From Litorivita sp050633545 (GTDB lineage Bacteria > Pseudomonadota > Alphaproteobacteria > Rhodobacterales > Rhodobacteraceae), in assembly GCA_050633545.1 (NCBI GenBank), contig JBOEGS010000002.1, positions 372,001-436,000 of the forward strand: a stretch of 64,000 nucleotides of DNA, written 5' to 3'. The translations under genes and the position numbers were made by a program. This document shows positions 27,365-35,943 of the stretch, one piece after another. The notes beneath the pieces were generated by a model, which was given only the letters and a program-made list of their open reading frames with translations, was not told the origin of the DNA and did not search any database. The stretch's first letter is position 1, and every line of letters begins with the position of its first letter.

Positions 27365-28362
27365 GATGCATCATCCCGCGCTGGCGTCTCCGCCTCAAAC
27401 CCGACCGAAAGAGGGTCAAGGTCATAATGCGCCGAGCAAAACTGGCAATCTGCCGTCACGCGCCCCTCGGGTGTCGTCATTTTCTCTATGTCGCTCGCCG
27501 AGTAGATCGACAGGCTTTGGCGCACCCTTTCTTCGGAGCAGGTGCAGCCAAAGCGCACGGATTGCGCATCAAACACCCGCGGGCCTTCCTCGTGGAACAG
27601 CCGCACAAGCAGGTCGGTTGGCGGTACGCTCGGCCCGATCAATTCGAGGTCTTCAACCGTATCGAGCAAAATATTGGCGCGGTTCCAGTTTTCTTCGGCG
27701 TTGCCTTCGACCAAATCGGCGGGGCGCAGCAAACCGCCCTCGCCTGTCCCCTCACCCGAGGCGGCAAAGGGCGACGCTTTGGGCATATGTTGCAACATCA
27801 CCCCGCCCGCGCGCCAATGCTCTTCTCCGCCGCGCTCGGTCGATTTACCAAAGGACAGCGAAAACCGCGTCGGCAATTGCTCGGATTGAGCGAAATAAGC
27901 CTCGGCGCAGGAGGCCAGAGATCCGCCGTCAAGCGGCGTAATCCCTTGATAGGGCTGCATCCCCTCGCCTTGATCAATCAAAATAGCAAAATACCCTTCG
28001 CCCAGCTGCGCAAAGGGAGCGTCATCGGTCAAACGCTCGGCGTCATAGCTGGCATAGGCGCGGATTCGCGCGGCGCGGCCATCCTCGGAGGGGCTGTAGT
28101 AATCTGTCGCAATCATGCGCACTGCACCCTTGGTCTGCACCTGCAACGACAGCTTCCAGCGCAGCTTGATCGCTTGGCCGATCAATGCAGTCAACAGCGC
28201 CATTTCGGCGACCAAAGCTTCGACTTGTGCCGGATAGTCATGCTGCTCGAGGATGCCATCAAGCACCCCGTCCAGCCGCGCCACACGTCCGCGCACATCT
28301 GCATTGTCGAGCTGAAACGGCAATACCGTGTCGTCCCAAGCGAGTTTCGTTCCAAGTGTCAT
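27361..28362 (-). CDS. hslO: Hsp33 redox-regulated chaperone
   Basis: A 333-residue Hsp33 holdase that is activated by oxidation. The C-terminal redox switch is present as CTCSEE and CQFC, the four zinc-binding cysteines (CXC and CXXC, near residues 270 and 301). The N-terminal chaperone domain has LVAEMALLTALIGQAIKLRWKLSLQ. GAAGGG precedes the ATG at 28362; ten residues of longer frame are ignored. Its stop overlaps the nudix start by four bases. No heat-shock promoter is obvious upstream. Confidence 0.95.
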   Translation of the reverse strand: MTLGTKLAWDDTVLPFQLDNADVRGRVARLDGVLDGILEQHDYPAQVEALVAEMALLTALIGQAIKLRWKLSLQVQTKGAVRMIATDYYSPSEDGRAARIRAYASYDAERLTDDAPFAQLGEGYFAILIDQGEGMQPYQGITPLDGGSLASCAEAYFAQSEQLPTRFSLSFGKSTERGGEEHWRAGGVMLQHMPKASPFAASGEGTGEGGLLRPADLVEGNAEENWNRANILLDTVEDLELIGPSVPPTDLLVRLFHEEGPRVFDAQSVRFGCTCSEERVRQSLSIYSASDIEKMTTPEGRVTADCQFCSAHYDLDPLSVGFEAETPARDDAS

Positions 28363-28480
28363 GGGGTTCCCTTCAAGGCCTTGGCTTGGCATACCGCGAC
28401 TATATAGTCACGGCAAGGCACGGTCCAAGGGCGCGCCGCACCAGATATGCCGGAAATGCGGTTAATAGCAGGATACCATC

Positions 28481-28918
28481 ATGATCAGACGCTTTGGCGA
28501 GGCGCCCGAAACGGGTCGCAAATACATCCACCGTCCCGGCGTTTATGCAGTGTTGGCGCAGGGGGCCGAGTTACTTTTGACCTATCAATCCAAACCCTTC
28601 CCCGATCTGCAATTGCCTGGTGGCGGGATTGATGCGGGCGAGCATCCGCTGCAAGCGCTGCATCGCGAGGTCTTGGAGGAAACCGGATACACAATTGACC
28701 GGCCCAAGCGCCTTGGCGCGTTCCGGCGCTATACCTTTATGCCTGAATACGACATTTGGGCAGAGAAGCTTTGCACGGTCTATCTCGCCCGTCCCGTGCG
28801 CCAAATTCACGACCCGACCGAGCCGGACCATATGGCTCTTTGGATGCCTGCATCCCTAGCGGCGGCAGAGCTTGGCAACGCTGGCGACCGGCATTTTGTG
28901 GCGTCTTTGCTGAACTGA
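28481..28918 (+). CDS. Nudix hydrolase
   Basis: A 145-residue Nudix protein with box GGGIDAGEHPLQALHREV and EETGY at about residues 47-70. The enzyme class is clear, the substrate is not. It differs from the MutT and the CoA-ase types also in this window. Starts 119 bases from hslO on the opposite strand. It converges with the phosphatase gene across a hairpin. Confidence 0.85.
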   Translation: MIRRFGEAPETGRKYIHRPGVYAVLAQGAELLLTYQSKPFPDLQLPGGGIDAGEHPLQALHREVLEETGYTIDRPKRLGAFRRYTFMPEYDIWAEKLCTVYLARPVRQIHDPTEPDHMALWMPASLAAAELGNAGDRHFVASLLN

Positions 28919-28941
28919 CCCGCGCGGCAGGCGCTGTGCAA

Positions 28942-28963
28942 AGAGGCGCCAGGCTGCGCCTCT
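28942..28963. terminator. Perfect 8-bp hairpin between convergent genes, probable terminator
   Basis: AGAGGCGC (28942-28949) and GCGCCTCT (28956-28963) around CAGGCT. No T run on either side, so efficiency is uncertain. Confidence 0.5.
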
Positions 28964-28971
28964 CGGACCGC

Positions 28972-30270
28972 CTAGATCGCCCCGCCATCTCCTTGATACT
29001 CCAACAGAATCGCCGAGATATCATCAGGGAAATCCCGCCCCTCTGCGTAATCGGTCAGCTTCCAAATCAGCGCCTCCAACAGATTTGTGCCGCGCATGTC
29101 TTTCAGGCCGTCGATGATCTTCTCGAGGCCCTCTTCGTCAAGCTGGTTGCCATCGGCGTCAGGGCACTCAACTACCCCATCCGACAGGATCAAAAGCCTG
29201 TCGCCCGCATAGAGTTGCCGCTCGAACGGCTCAAAGCTCGCGCCCTCAATCAAACCAACCGGAAGCCCCCCCGGCCCGCTTTGGTCAATAGTGCCATCGG
29301 CCCGCTGCACCAATGGGTGTGGGTGCCCCGCCTGCACCATGACCACGCGGCCGGTTGCAAGATCGACATCCGCCAACAGCAGCGTAAAGTAATGCTCGGT
29401 CTCCATCTCACCCAGAACCAATTGATTGAGCTTGGCTGCAACCTCGCCGAGCGGCAACGGCTCATAAGAGCCATCCACTTGTTTTTGCATCGCAATATTC
29501 TGTTCTGGGGATGAGGAGGACAGATAGCCCGCAAGCCGCGCCGTCATCAATGCCGAACTGATCCCGTGGCCGGAGACGTCAATCCCATAAAGCCCGATGC
29601 GCGTGTCGCTGATCGGGTAAAAGCCAACAAGATCGCCGCCGACATGGCCGGACGAGCGCAGTAAAAGTGACACCTCCGCAGACCCGAAATCACGGTGACG
29701 CTCTGGCACAAGGCTTTGTTGAAGCTTCTTGGCCTCCAGCAAATCACTGTCGAGGGAATCATAGAGCGCCTGAAGTTCGTCGAGCGTTTCGGTGATCAAC
29801 CGGTTTTTCTCGGTCAACTCGCGCTCCATACGCAAAATCCGCTCGCCCGCAGAGATTCGGGCGCGCAGTTCGCTGGCGCTGACGGGTTTGGACAAAAAGT
29901 CATCTGCCCCGTTGTCGAGCCCGCGCGCCACTTCGCCCTTTTCCGATTTCGATGTCAGAAGGATAAAGTATCCGTAGCTCTCGCGTTCCATCGCGCGGAA
30001 TGCTTGGCAAAACTCCAGCCCGTCCATTTCGGGCATCATCCAATCGGAAAGCACAAGGTCAGGTGGCAACTGGCGGCATATTTCCAAGGCCTCTCGGCCC
30101 GATTCTGCCTCCAGAACCTCAAAGCCCCACTTGCTCAGCGATGCACTCAGGATGCGCCGTTGCAAACGGCTGTCATCCACCACCAACACGCGCTTGATCG
30201 CACGCGCATGCGGCACACTCGCGTCGCCTGTCGTCTTGATATCCGGTGCCGCTCTCACACGTAATCCCAT
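28972..30270 (-). CDS. Response regulator fused to PP2C/SpoIIE-type phosphatase
   Basis: A 432-residue two-domain protein. A receiver domain covers about residues 26-145: acidic pair Asp32/Asp33, phosphoacceptor Asp76 in LSDWMMPEMDG, and the conserved lysine in LLTSKSEKG. A coiled-coil linker (about 150-185) follows. The C-terminal SpoIIE/RsbU-like phosphatase has the metal motifs GGDLVGFY, DVSGHG and ILSDGVVE. Such proteins dephosphorylate anti-sigma-factor antagonists. No STAS or HATPase partner gene is near. It is divergent from an Hpt gene, its likely phosphate donor. ATG at 30270 is used; a TTG three codons earlier is possible. Confidence 0.92.
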   Translation of the reverse strand: MGLRVRAAPDIKTTGDASVPHARAIKRVLVVDDSRLQRRILSASLSKWGFEVLEAESGREALEICRQLPPDLVLSDWMMPEMDGLEFCQAFRAMERESYGYFILLTSKSEKGEVARGLDNGADDFLSKPVSASELRARISAGERILRMERELTEKNRLITETLDELQALYDSLDSDLLEAKKLQQSLVPERHRDFGSAEVSLLLRSSGHVGGDLVGFYPISDTRIGLYGIDVSGHGISSALMTARLAGYLSSSSPEQNIAMQKQVDGSYEPLPLGEVAAKLNQLVLGEMETEHYFTLLLADVDLATGRVVMVQAGHPHPLVQRADGTIDQSGPGGLPVGLIEGASFEPFERQLYAGDRLLILSDGVVECPDADGNQLDEEGLEKIIDGLKDMRGTNLLEALIWKLTDYAEGRDFPDDISAILLEYQGDGGAI

Positions 30271-30451
30271 GCCGCTCAAAGCGGCGTTACCTCATATAGC
30301 AACAGCGATATCCGTGCCGGTTTAATAAGCTGTAAAATGGAAAAATTGACCGAAATTCAATCGGCTTCCCCCTTCCTGCCCCTTTGCGATCCAGAATTTA
30401 TTAACGCTTCGGGTCCCTAATATTCAAAACACACGACCTGAAGGAAGAATC

Positions 30452-30784
30452 ATGATCGATTGGGCGCGCGTAACCGAATTGCGGGACGAGATTGGTGCAG
30501 AGGACTTTGCCGAAGTGGTCGAATTGTTTCTCGACGAGGTCGGCGACGGTGTCTCGCGGCTAGGCCCCGATCTGGACGCAGGTGCGCTTGAGGCCGAGTT
30601 ACACTTTTTGAAAGGCAGCGCCCTGAATTTGGGGTTTTCGGAGTTTTCCGCGCTGTGCGAAGCGGGTGAAAAGCGCGCGGGCGAGGGCCACACGGATGGC
30701 ATCGATCTGGGGGCGATTTGCAGCAGCTTTGCCGCGTCTATGCATGCCTTCAACGCCGAACTCAACGCCCGTCTCGCGGCTTGA
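30452..30784 (+). CDS. Histidine-containing phosphotransfer (Hpt) protein
   Basis: A 110-residue single Hpt domain. The phosphorylated histidine is His51 in the signature HFLKGSALNLGF. The rest is predicted helical, as in a four-helix bundle. It has no kinase or receiver part, so it should pass phosphate between a hybrid kinase elsewhere and a receiver. The divergent neighbour is a receiver-phosphatase fusion, 181 bases away, which makes a pair plausible. AAGGAAG precedes the ATG. Confidence 0.9.
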   Translation: MIDWARVTELRDEIGAEDFAEVVELFLDEVGDGVSRLGPDLDAGALEAELHFLKGSALNLGFSEFSALCEAGEKRAGEGHTDGIDLGAICSSFAASMHAFNAELNARLAA

Positions 30785-30805
30785 TCTACGCCATCTGGGC
30801 GGATA

Positions 30806-32044
30806 TTAAATCAGGAATTGTGCCAGAATTTCATCTTCTGTGATGTCTTGATAGGTGAAATGCGCCGCATCCAGCGCCGCAAACAAACGGTCGAAATTCG
30901 CCGCATCTTGCGTTTCAATCCCGATCAGAACCGACCCGAAATTGCGCGCTGATTTCTTCAGATACTCGAACCGCGCGATATCGTCCTCGGGACCAAGGAT
31001 GCCGAGAAATTCCTTGAGCGCACCTGGCCGTTGCGGCAGGCGCAAAATGAAATATTTCTTTTGCCCCGAATAGCGCAGCGCGCGCTCTTTGACCTCGGGG
31101 AGGCGTTCGAAATCGAAATTGCCGCCCGACGTGACACAGACCACGGTTTTGCCGCGAATATCGTCCGCAATATCGCCCAGCGCATCAATCGCCAATGCGC
31201 CCGCAGGTTCCAAAACGATACCCTCGACATTGAGCATATCGAGCATGGTCACGCAAATCCGGTCCTCCGGCGCGGCGAGGATATCGCGCGGATCCACGTC
31301 TTTGAGCCGCTCGAATGGCAGCGCCCCGATCCGCGCCACCGCAGCACCATCAACAAAGCTATCCACCTTATTGAGCACCACTGGCGCACCGGCCTCGACC
31401 GCAGCGGCAAGGCTCGCGCCTCCCTTCGGCTCGACAAAGCTATAGGGTTGATCCGGCCCCAGCACCGAGCGCACCCCCGCCGACAAACCGCCGCCGCCGA
31501 CGGGCAGGACGATATGATCGGGTGCGCGGCCCAATTGGTCGAGGATCTCGATCGCAACGCTGGCTTGGCCCTCGATCACATCGCCGTCGTCAAAAGGCGC
31601 AAGGAAATGCCCGCCTGCCTGCGCGCACCACGATTGCGCCGCCGCCAGCGTATCGTCGAAGTAATCCCCGACGAGGCGGATCTCGACCGCATCGCCGCCG
31701 AAAATCCGCGTCTTGTTCACCTTTTGCGCAGGTGTGGTGACGGGCATGAAGATCACGCCTTTGACGCCGAAATGCGCGCACATATAGGCGACGCCCTGTG
31801 CGTGATTGCCCGCGCTGGCACAGACAAAGACCGTCCTGTCGGGATCATCGGCCAGAACCTTGCGCATCGCATTGAACGCCCCGCGCAATTTATACGACCG
31901 CACTGGCGTCAGGTCTTCGCGCTTGAGCCAGATGTCGGCCCCGAAGCGCTCGCTCAGATGAGCGTTGCGTTGCAAAGGCGTTGCGTCAAACACAGCGCGC
32001 ATCTCGTCAGTGGCCGCGCGGGCCTTTTCGGTAAAGCTGTCCAT
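30806..32044 (-). CDS. ilvA: Threonine ammonia-lyase (threonine dehydratase)
   Basis: A 412-residue PLP enzyme that turns threonine into 2-oxobutanoate, the first step of isoleucine synthesis. The PLP lysine is Lys52 in RSYKLRGA, and the phosphate-binding loop is PVGGGGLSAG. The C-terminal ACT-like part (about 325-412) is a single regulatory domain, shorter than the double domain of E. coli IlvA and like that of many alphaproteobacteria. A catabolic role is possible but the ACT domain argues for feedback control. Confidence 0.93.
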   Translation of the reverse strand: MDSFTEKARAATDEMRAVFDATPLQRNAHLSERFGADIWLKREDLTPVRSYKLRGAFNAMRKVLADDPDRTVFVCASAGNHAQGVAYMCAHFGVKGVIFMPVTTPAQKVNKTRIFGGDAVEIRLVGDYFDDTLAAAQSWCAQAGGHFLAPFDDGDVIEGQASVAIEILDQLGRAPDHIVLPVGGGGLSAGVRSVLGPDQPYSFVEPKGGASLAAAVEAGAPVVLNKVDSFVDGAAVARIGALPFERLKDVDPRDILAAPEDRICVTMLDMLNVEGIVLEPAGALAIDALGDIADDIRGKTVVCVTSGGNFDFERLPEVKERALRYSGQKKYFILRLPQRPGALKEFLGILGPEDDIARFEYLKKSARNFGSVLIGIETQDAANFDRLFAALDAAHFTYQDITEDEILAQFLI

Positions 32045-32104
32045 AGACGATCAAGTGACGCAACCGCGGCGGTATGGCAAGAAAACAAACCGCCAAAAAG
32101 CGCA

Positions 32105-32830
32105 TCAATCCAAGGAACGCTCTTCGACGAATACGCCGTAAATTGTGCTCAGCACGCTAACCCCGATCAAGATCGCAATGACCTGCACCAGCAGATCAAG
32201 AATGCCGCCGATCACAGGCAGGCGCGTGACAATGGAGGACAACAATCCGACAATGATCCCAAACACGACCCCCGCCACGATCAGACCGACGAATGTATCA
32301 ACCCGCCCTCGCGTGGCATTCCATGCGCCGGAAACCGACAGTGGTTTGCCGATGGCGGCTGCGGGCAGGATCGGGGAAAGGCGATAAAACAGCAGCGTCC
32401 CCATCATGTAGAAAATGAAAGAAACAAGCAAAGTCAGAACACTACTTCCGCTGAATATTATGCCAACAACCAAAACCAGAGGAACAAGAATGACCGCTAA
32501 AGCCAGTGCGATCAGCAGACTGTGCGCGAAATAAATGCCAATCTTGCTCGGTTTGATCGCGGGCACCCAGCCGCTTGGATATTCGGACAGCAGGATAAAG
32601 CGATGCCATGCCACAGCAACCCAGAGCCACGAAAATACACCGACGACTGCGGCCAAAAACACACCTGGCCCAAAGGCTACCGCGCCGCCGCTGGTACCGC
32701 GCAAGCTGTGGGCCGCACCAACGGTCACCAAGATCATCAAAAGCATCGGCACCAAGGCAATTTGCGCCGCCACTTTCCAATTGTTCAAAACCAGCTCGAT
32801 CGCCTTTGCAAAAATCTTGAAACCGGTCAC
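32105..32830 (-). CDS. Multi-pass membrane protein of unknown function
   Basis: A 241-residue protein with about six hydrophobic segments, the first at residues 20-40 (IALVPMLLMILVTVGA), then around 53-75, 103-130, 132-150, 180-200 and 205-230. It begins with MTGFKIFAKAIELVLNNWKVAA, a pattern of YciC-like inner membrane proteins. No catalytic motif. Located between ilvA on the same strand and the divergent argG. Confidence 0.72.
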   Translation of the reverse strand: MTGFKIFAKAIELVLNNWKVAAQIALVPMLLMILVTVGAAHSLRGTSGGAVAFGPGVFLAAVVGVFSWLWVAVAWHRFILLSEYPSGWVPAIKPSKIGIYFAHSLLIALALAVILVPLVLVVGIIFSGSSVLTLLVSFIFYMMGTLLFYRLSPILPAAAIGKPLSVSGAWNATRGRVDTFVGLIVAGVVFGIIVGLLSSIVTRLPVIGGILDLLVQVIAILIGVSVLSTIYGVFVEERSLD

Positions 32831-32966
32831 GCTGATGCCTTTCTCTCGCTAAAGGCGAAATTGCCCCGTAAGAGCCGCAAAGAACAGCCCTCGCATCCGC
32901 CTCTCCCTTGCCCTGCGGTAAAAAAGGCGCTATCGGCGCTGCGATATCCGATGAAGGGAACCCACT

Positions 32967-34208
32967 ATGTCCGCGCCCAAAAAATTCGCCCCGAAAAAGG
33001 TTGTTCTTGCCTATTCCGGTGGCCTCGACACCTCGATCATCCTGAAATGGCTCCAAACCGAATACGGGTGCGAGGTGGTAACCTTTACCGCCGATCTGGG
33101 ACAGGGCGAGGAATTGGAGCCCGCGCGCGCCAAGGCCGAGCTCTTGGGCATCAAACCCGAGAACATCCACATTGAAGACATCCGCGAAGAGTTCGTGCGC
33201 GATTTCGTCTTCCCGATGTTCCGCGCCAATGCGCTTTATGAAGGGCTGTATCTACTCGGCACCTCGATTGCGCGCCCGCTGATTTCCAAACGTCTGGTCG
33301 AGATCGCCGCCGCCTGCGGCGCCGACGCGGTTGCCCATGGCGCGACGGGCAAGGGCAACGATCAGGTGCGCTTCGAATTGGCCTGCTACGCGCTCAACCC
33401 CGATATCAAGGTGATCGCGCCTTGGCGGGAATGGGATTTGACCTCGCGCACCCGCCTGTTGGAATTCGCCGAACAAAACCAGATCCCCGTTGCCAAGGAC
33501 AAGCGCGGCGAAGCGCCCTTCTCGGTCGATGCGAACCTGCTGCACACCTCCTCGGAGGGCAAGGTTCTCGAAGATCCCGCCGTGGCCGCGCCCGATTACG
33601 TCTACCAACGCACTGTCGCGCCCGAAGATGCGCCGAACGAGCCTGAATTCATCGAGGTCGGCTTTGAACGCGGTGACGCCGTGTCGATCAACGGCGAGAC
33701 CATGAGCCCCGCAACGATCCTGACCAAGCTGAACGAGTTGGGCGGCAAACACGGCATTGGCCGTCTTGATTTCGTCGAAAACCGTTTCGTCGGCATGAAG
33801 TCGCGCGGCATCTATGAAACCCCCGGCGGCACGGTGCTCCTCGAAGCGCACCGCGGGATCGAACAAATCACGCTGGACAGCGGCGCGGGCCATCTCAAAG
33901 ACAGCCTGATGCCCCGCTACGCCGAGTTGATCTATAACGGCTTTTGGTTCTCGCCAGAGCGCGAAATGCTGCAAGCCGCGATCGACAAGAGCCAAGAACA
34001 CGTCACCGGCACCGTCCGCGTGAAGCTCTACAAAGGCGCGGCGACCACCGTTGGCCGTTGGTCCGATCACTCGCTCTACTCCGAAGCCCATGTGACTTTT
34101 GAGGATGACGCAGGTGCCTATGACCAAAAAGACGCGGCTGGCTTTATCCAATTGAACGCTTTGCGGCTCAAACTGCTCGGCGCGCGCAATCGTCGCCTTA
34201 AGGGCTAG
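32967..34208 (+). CDS. argG: Argininosuccinate synthase
   Basis: A 413-residue enzyme that joins citrulline and aspartate with ATP in arginine synthesis. The ATP pyrophosphatase loop is AYSGGLDTS at residues 13-21; DAVAHGATGKGNDQVRFE and SVDANLLHTSSEGK are also family marks. Length is normal for the type. A strong terminator follows at 34234, so it is monocistronic. Confidence 0.98.
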   Translation: MSAPKKFAPKKVVLAYSGGLDTSIILKWLQTEYGCEVVTFTADLGQGEELEPARAKAELLGIKPENIHIEDIREEFVRDFVFPMFRANALYEGLYLLGTSIARPLISKRLVEIAAACGADAVAHGATGKGNDQVRFELACYALNPDIKVIAPWREWDLTSRTRLLEFAEQNQIPVAKDKRGEAPFSVDANLLHTSSEGKVLEDPAVAAPDYVYQRTVAPEDAPNEPEFIEVGFERGDAVSINGETMSPATILTKLNELGGKHGIGRLDFVENRFVGMKSRGIYETPGGTVLLEAHRGIEQITLDSGAGHLKDSLMPRYAELIYNGFWFSPEREMLQAAIDKSQEHVTGTVRVKLYKGAATTVGRWSDHSLYSEAHVTFEDDAGAYDQKDAAGFIQLNALRLKLLGARNRRLKG

Positions 34209-34233
34209 GATTACACCTTATTAGAGACTGATT

Positions 34234-34263
34234 GCCCCTCGCATGCTCCATGCGGGGGCTTTC
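34234..34263 (+). terminator. Rho-independent terminator of argG
   Basis: Arms GCCCCTCGCATG and CATGCGGGGGC with one bulge, followed by TTTCTTTT-type sequence, 25 bases after the argG stop. Confidence 0.8.
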
Positions 34264-34303
34264 TTTTGGTGATTACACAACGATAAACTCCGCTCACCTT
34301 AGC

Positions 34304-34320
34304 GTGACATGAGTGACATG
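34304..34320. repeat. Tandem 8-bp direct repeat upstream of msrA
   Basis: GTGACATG at 34304-34311 and again at 34313-34320, separated by one A. It lies 71 bases before the msrA start, a place suitable for a regulator, but no known binding protein is implied. Confidence 0.6.
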
Positions 34321-34391
34321 GGGATTGGCAGGGCGCCCCGCGCCGCGCCACAGTCGGGAAAACACAACCCAACCCCGCGCGGAGGTGCGCC

Positions 34392-35057
34392 ATGCCAAAC
34401 GTCCTAGACCACATCAAACCCCTCGCCTTATCTGCTCTGATCGGATTGGCGCTCTTGCTGCAATGCACCCGCGCAAATGCAGCCGGAAGTGAAACACTCA
34501 TCGTTGCAGGTGGCTGTTTCTGGTGCGTCGAAAGCGATTTCGAAAGCGTCAAAGGCGTGACGTCAGCGGTGTCGGGCTACACGGGCGGGACGACCAAAAA
34601 CCCGACCTACAAACAGATCGGGCGCGGCGGCACCGGTCACTATGAGGCGGTGAAAATCACCTTCGATCCTGCGCAAGTCAGCCGCGAGAGGTTGCTCGGG
34701 CTGTTCTTCCGCTCGATTGATCCGACCGACGCCGGCGGTCAGTTCTGTGATCGCGGTGAACCCTACCGCACGGCTATTTTCGTCTCTAGTCCTGCGGAAA
34801 AGTCCCTCGCCGAAGTCGCCAAGGCGGACGCTCAATCCGCACTCGGCAAGAAAATCGTCACGCCCATCCTCGATGCGAAAACCTTCTACGACGCCGAAGC
34901 CTATCATCAGGACTACTATAAGGGCGACAATTTGGTCGTGACCCGCTTCGGACCGATCAAACAATCCAAAGCCTACAAGAAATACCGCGAAGGCTGTGGT
35001 CGCGATGCGCGCGTCAAACAGCTTTGGGGCAGCGCTGCACCCTTCGTCGGTCACTGA
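34392..35057 (+). CDS. msrA: Peptide methionine sulfoxide reductase MsrA, exported form
   Basis: A 221-residue MsrA that reduces the S-epimer of methionine sulfoxide. The active site is GCFWC with catalytic Cys42 and Cys45; EAYHQDYY near the C-terminus is also conserved. Residues 1-30 form a signal peptide (hydrophobic core LALSALIGLALLLQ, cleavage near ANA), so it should work in the periplasm. That is unusual: most MsrA are cytosolic. GGAGGT precedes the ATG. Its stop overlaps the stop of the convergent ribokinase gene by seven bases. Confidence 0.93.
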   Translation: MPNVLDHIKPLALSALIGLALLLQCTRANAAGSETLIVAGGCFWCVESDFESVKGVTSAVSGYTGGTTKNPTYKQIGRGGTGHYEAVKITFDPAQVSRERLLGLFFRSIDPTDAGGQFCDRGEPYRTAIFVSSPAEKSLAEVAKADAQSALGKKIVTPILDAKTFYDAEAYHQDYYKGDNLVVTRFGPIKQSKAYKKYREGCGRDARVKQLWGSAAPFVGH

Positions 35058-35926
35058 GCTTTTAGAAGATCGTCCACCTCTGCGCGGGCAGGAATAGCAT
35101 CTGCGGTTCCTGCCCGCGTGACCTTCAATGCCGCTGCCGCCGAGGCCATGCGCATCGCGGCTTTCGGCTCCATCCCTTCGGACAGCCCCGCAGCGAGATA
35201 ACCCGCGAAAGTGTCGCCCGCGCCGGTGGTGTCCCTGACTTCGACTTTCCATGCGGGGACGGCGAATTCGGCTCCCGCCCGCGATTGCCAAAGCGCATCT
35301 TTCGCCCCTCGTGTGGTAACCATATCCGCCACGGGTACCCGCCCCTCCGGCAAGCCCAACGCGCCGCGCAACTGAGCCGCCTCGCCCTCATTGACCAACA
35401 AGAGGGATACGAAAGGCAGAATTCGCTGAACCGCCGCCGCGTCAAACGGTGCGGCAGAGTAAACCACTTTTAGACCCTGTTCCTGCGCAAAACGCGCCGT
35501 TTCCACAGTCAGGTTTGTTTCATTTTGCAATAAAAGCACGTCGCCAGCCTCGGCCTGCGCCAAAGCCACCTCGACCTGTGCCATGGTCACGGCACGGTTG
35601 GCCCCCGCAAAAATCACGATAGAATTCTCACCGCCCGCATCCACATTGATGATCGCATGGCCCGATGGCACATCCAGCGTCGCGACATGGGTGCAATCCA
35701 CGCCAAACTGCGCCAGCCGCTCGCACATCCATGCGCCTTCTGGTCCGATGGCACCAATATGCACAACGCTCGCACCGGCCCGCGCCGCCGCAACCGATTG
35801 GTTCGCGCCTTTGCCGCCCAGTCCGGTGGAATAGTCACTGCAGGCCAATGTTTCCCCCGGTTGCGGCAAATGCGGCAACCGGTAGAAATGATCCGCGTTG
35901 ATTGAGCCAAGCGTGTAGATGGTCAT
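35051..35926 (-). CDS. Ribokinase-like PfkB-family sugar kinase
   Basis: A 291-residue carbohydrate kinase. The first PfkB signature is GGKGANQSVAA near residue 38, the second is DTTGAGDTFAGYLAAG near 228, whose Asp is the catalytic base. This wording fits ribokinase best, but other pentose or nucleoside kinases cannot be excluded. No transport or sugar-catabolism genes are adjacent. It is 17 bases after maeB on the same strand. Confidence 0.85.
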   Translation of the reverse strand: MTIYTLGSINADHFYRLPHLPQPGETLACSDYSTGLGGKGANQSVAAARAGASVVHIGAIGPEGAWMCERLAQFGVDCTHVATLDVPSGHAIINVDAGGENSIVIFAGANRAVTMAQVEVALAQAEAGDVLLLQNETNLTVETARFAQEQGLKVVYSAAPFDAAAVQRILPFVSLLLVNEGEAAQLRGALGLPEGRVPVADMVTTRGAKDALWQSRAGAEFAVPAWKVEVRDTTGAGDTFAGYLAAGLSEGMEPKAAMRMASAAAALKVTRAGTADAIPARAEVDDLLKAQ

Positions 35927-35943
35927 CCATGTCCCCTACGGGA

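Noticed and set aside
30271..30451. Small RNA or tRNA between the phosphatase and Hpt genes
   Set aside because: No cloverleaf or strong hairpin; it is an ordinary divergent promoter region.
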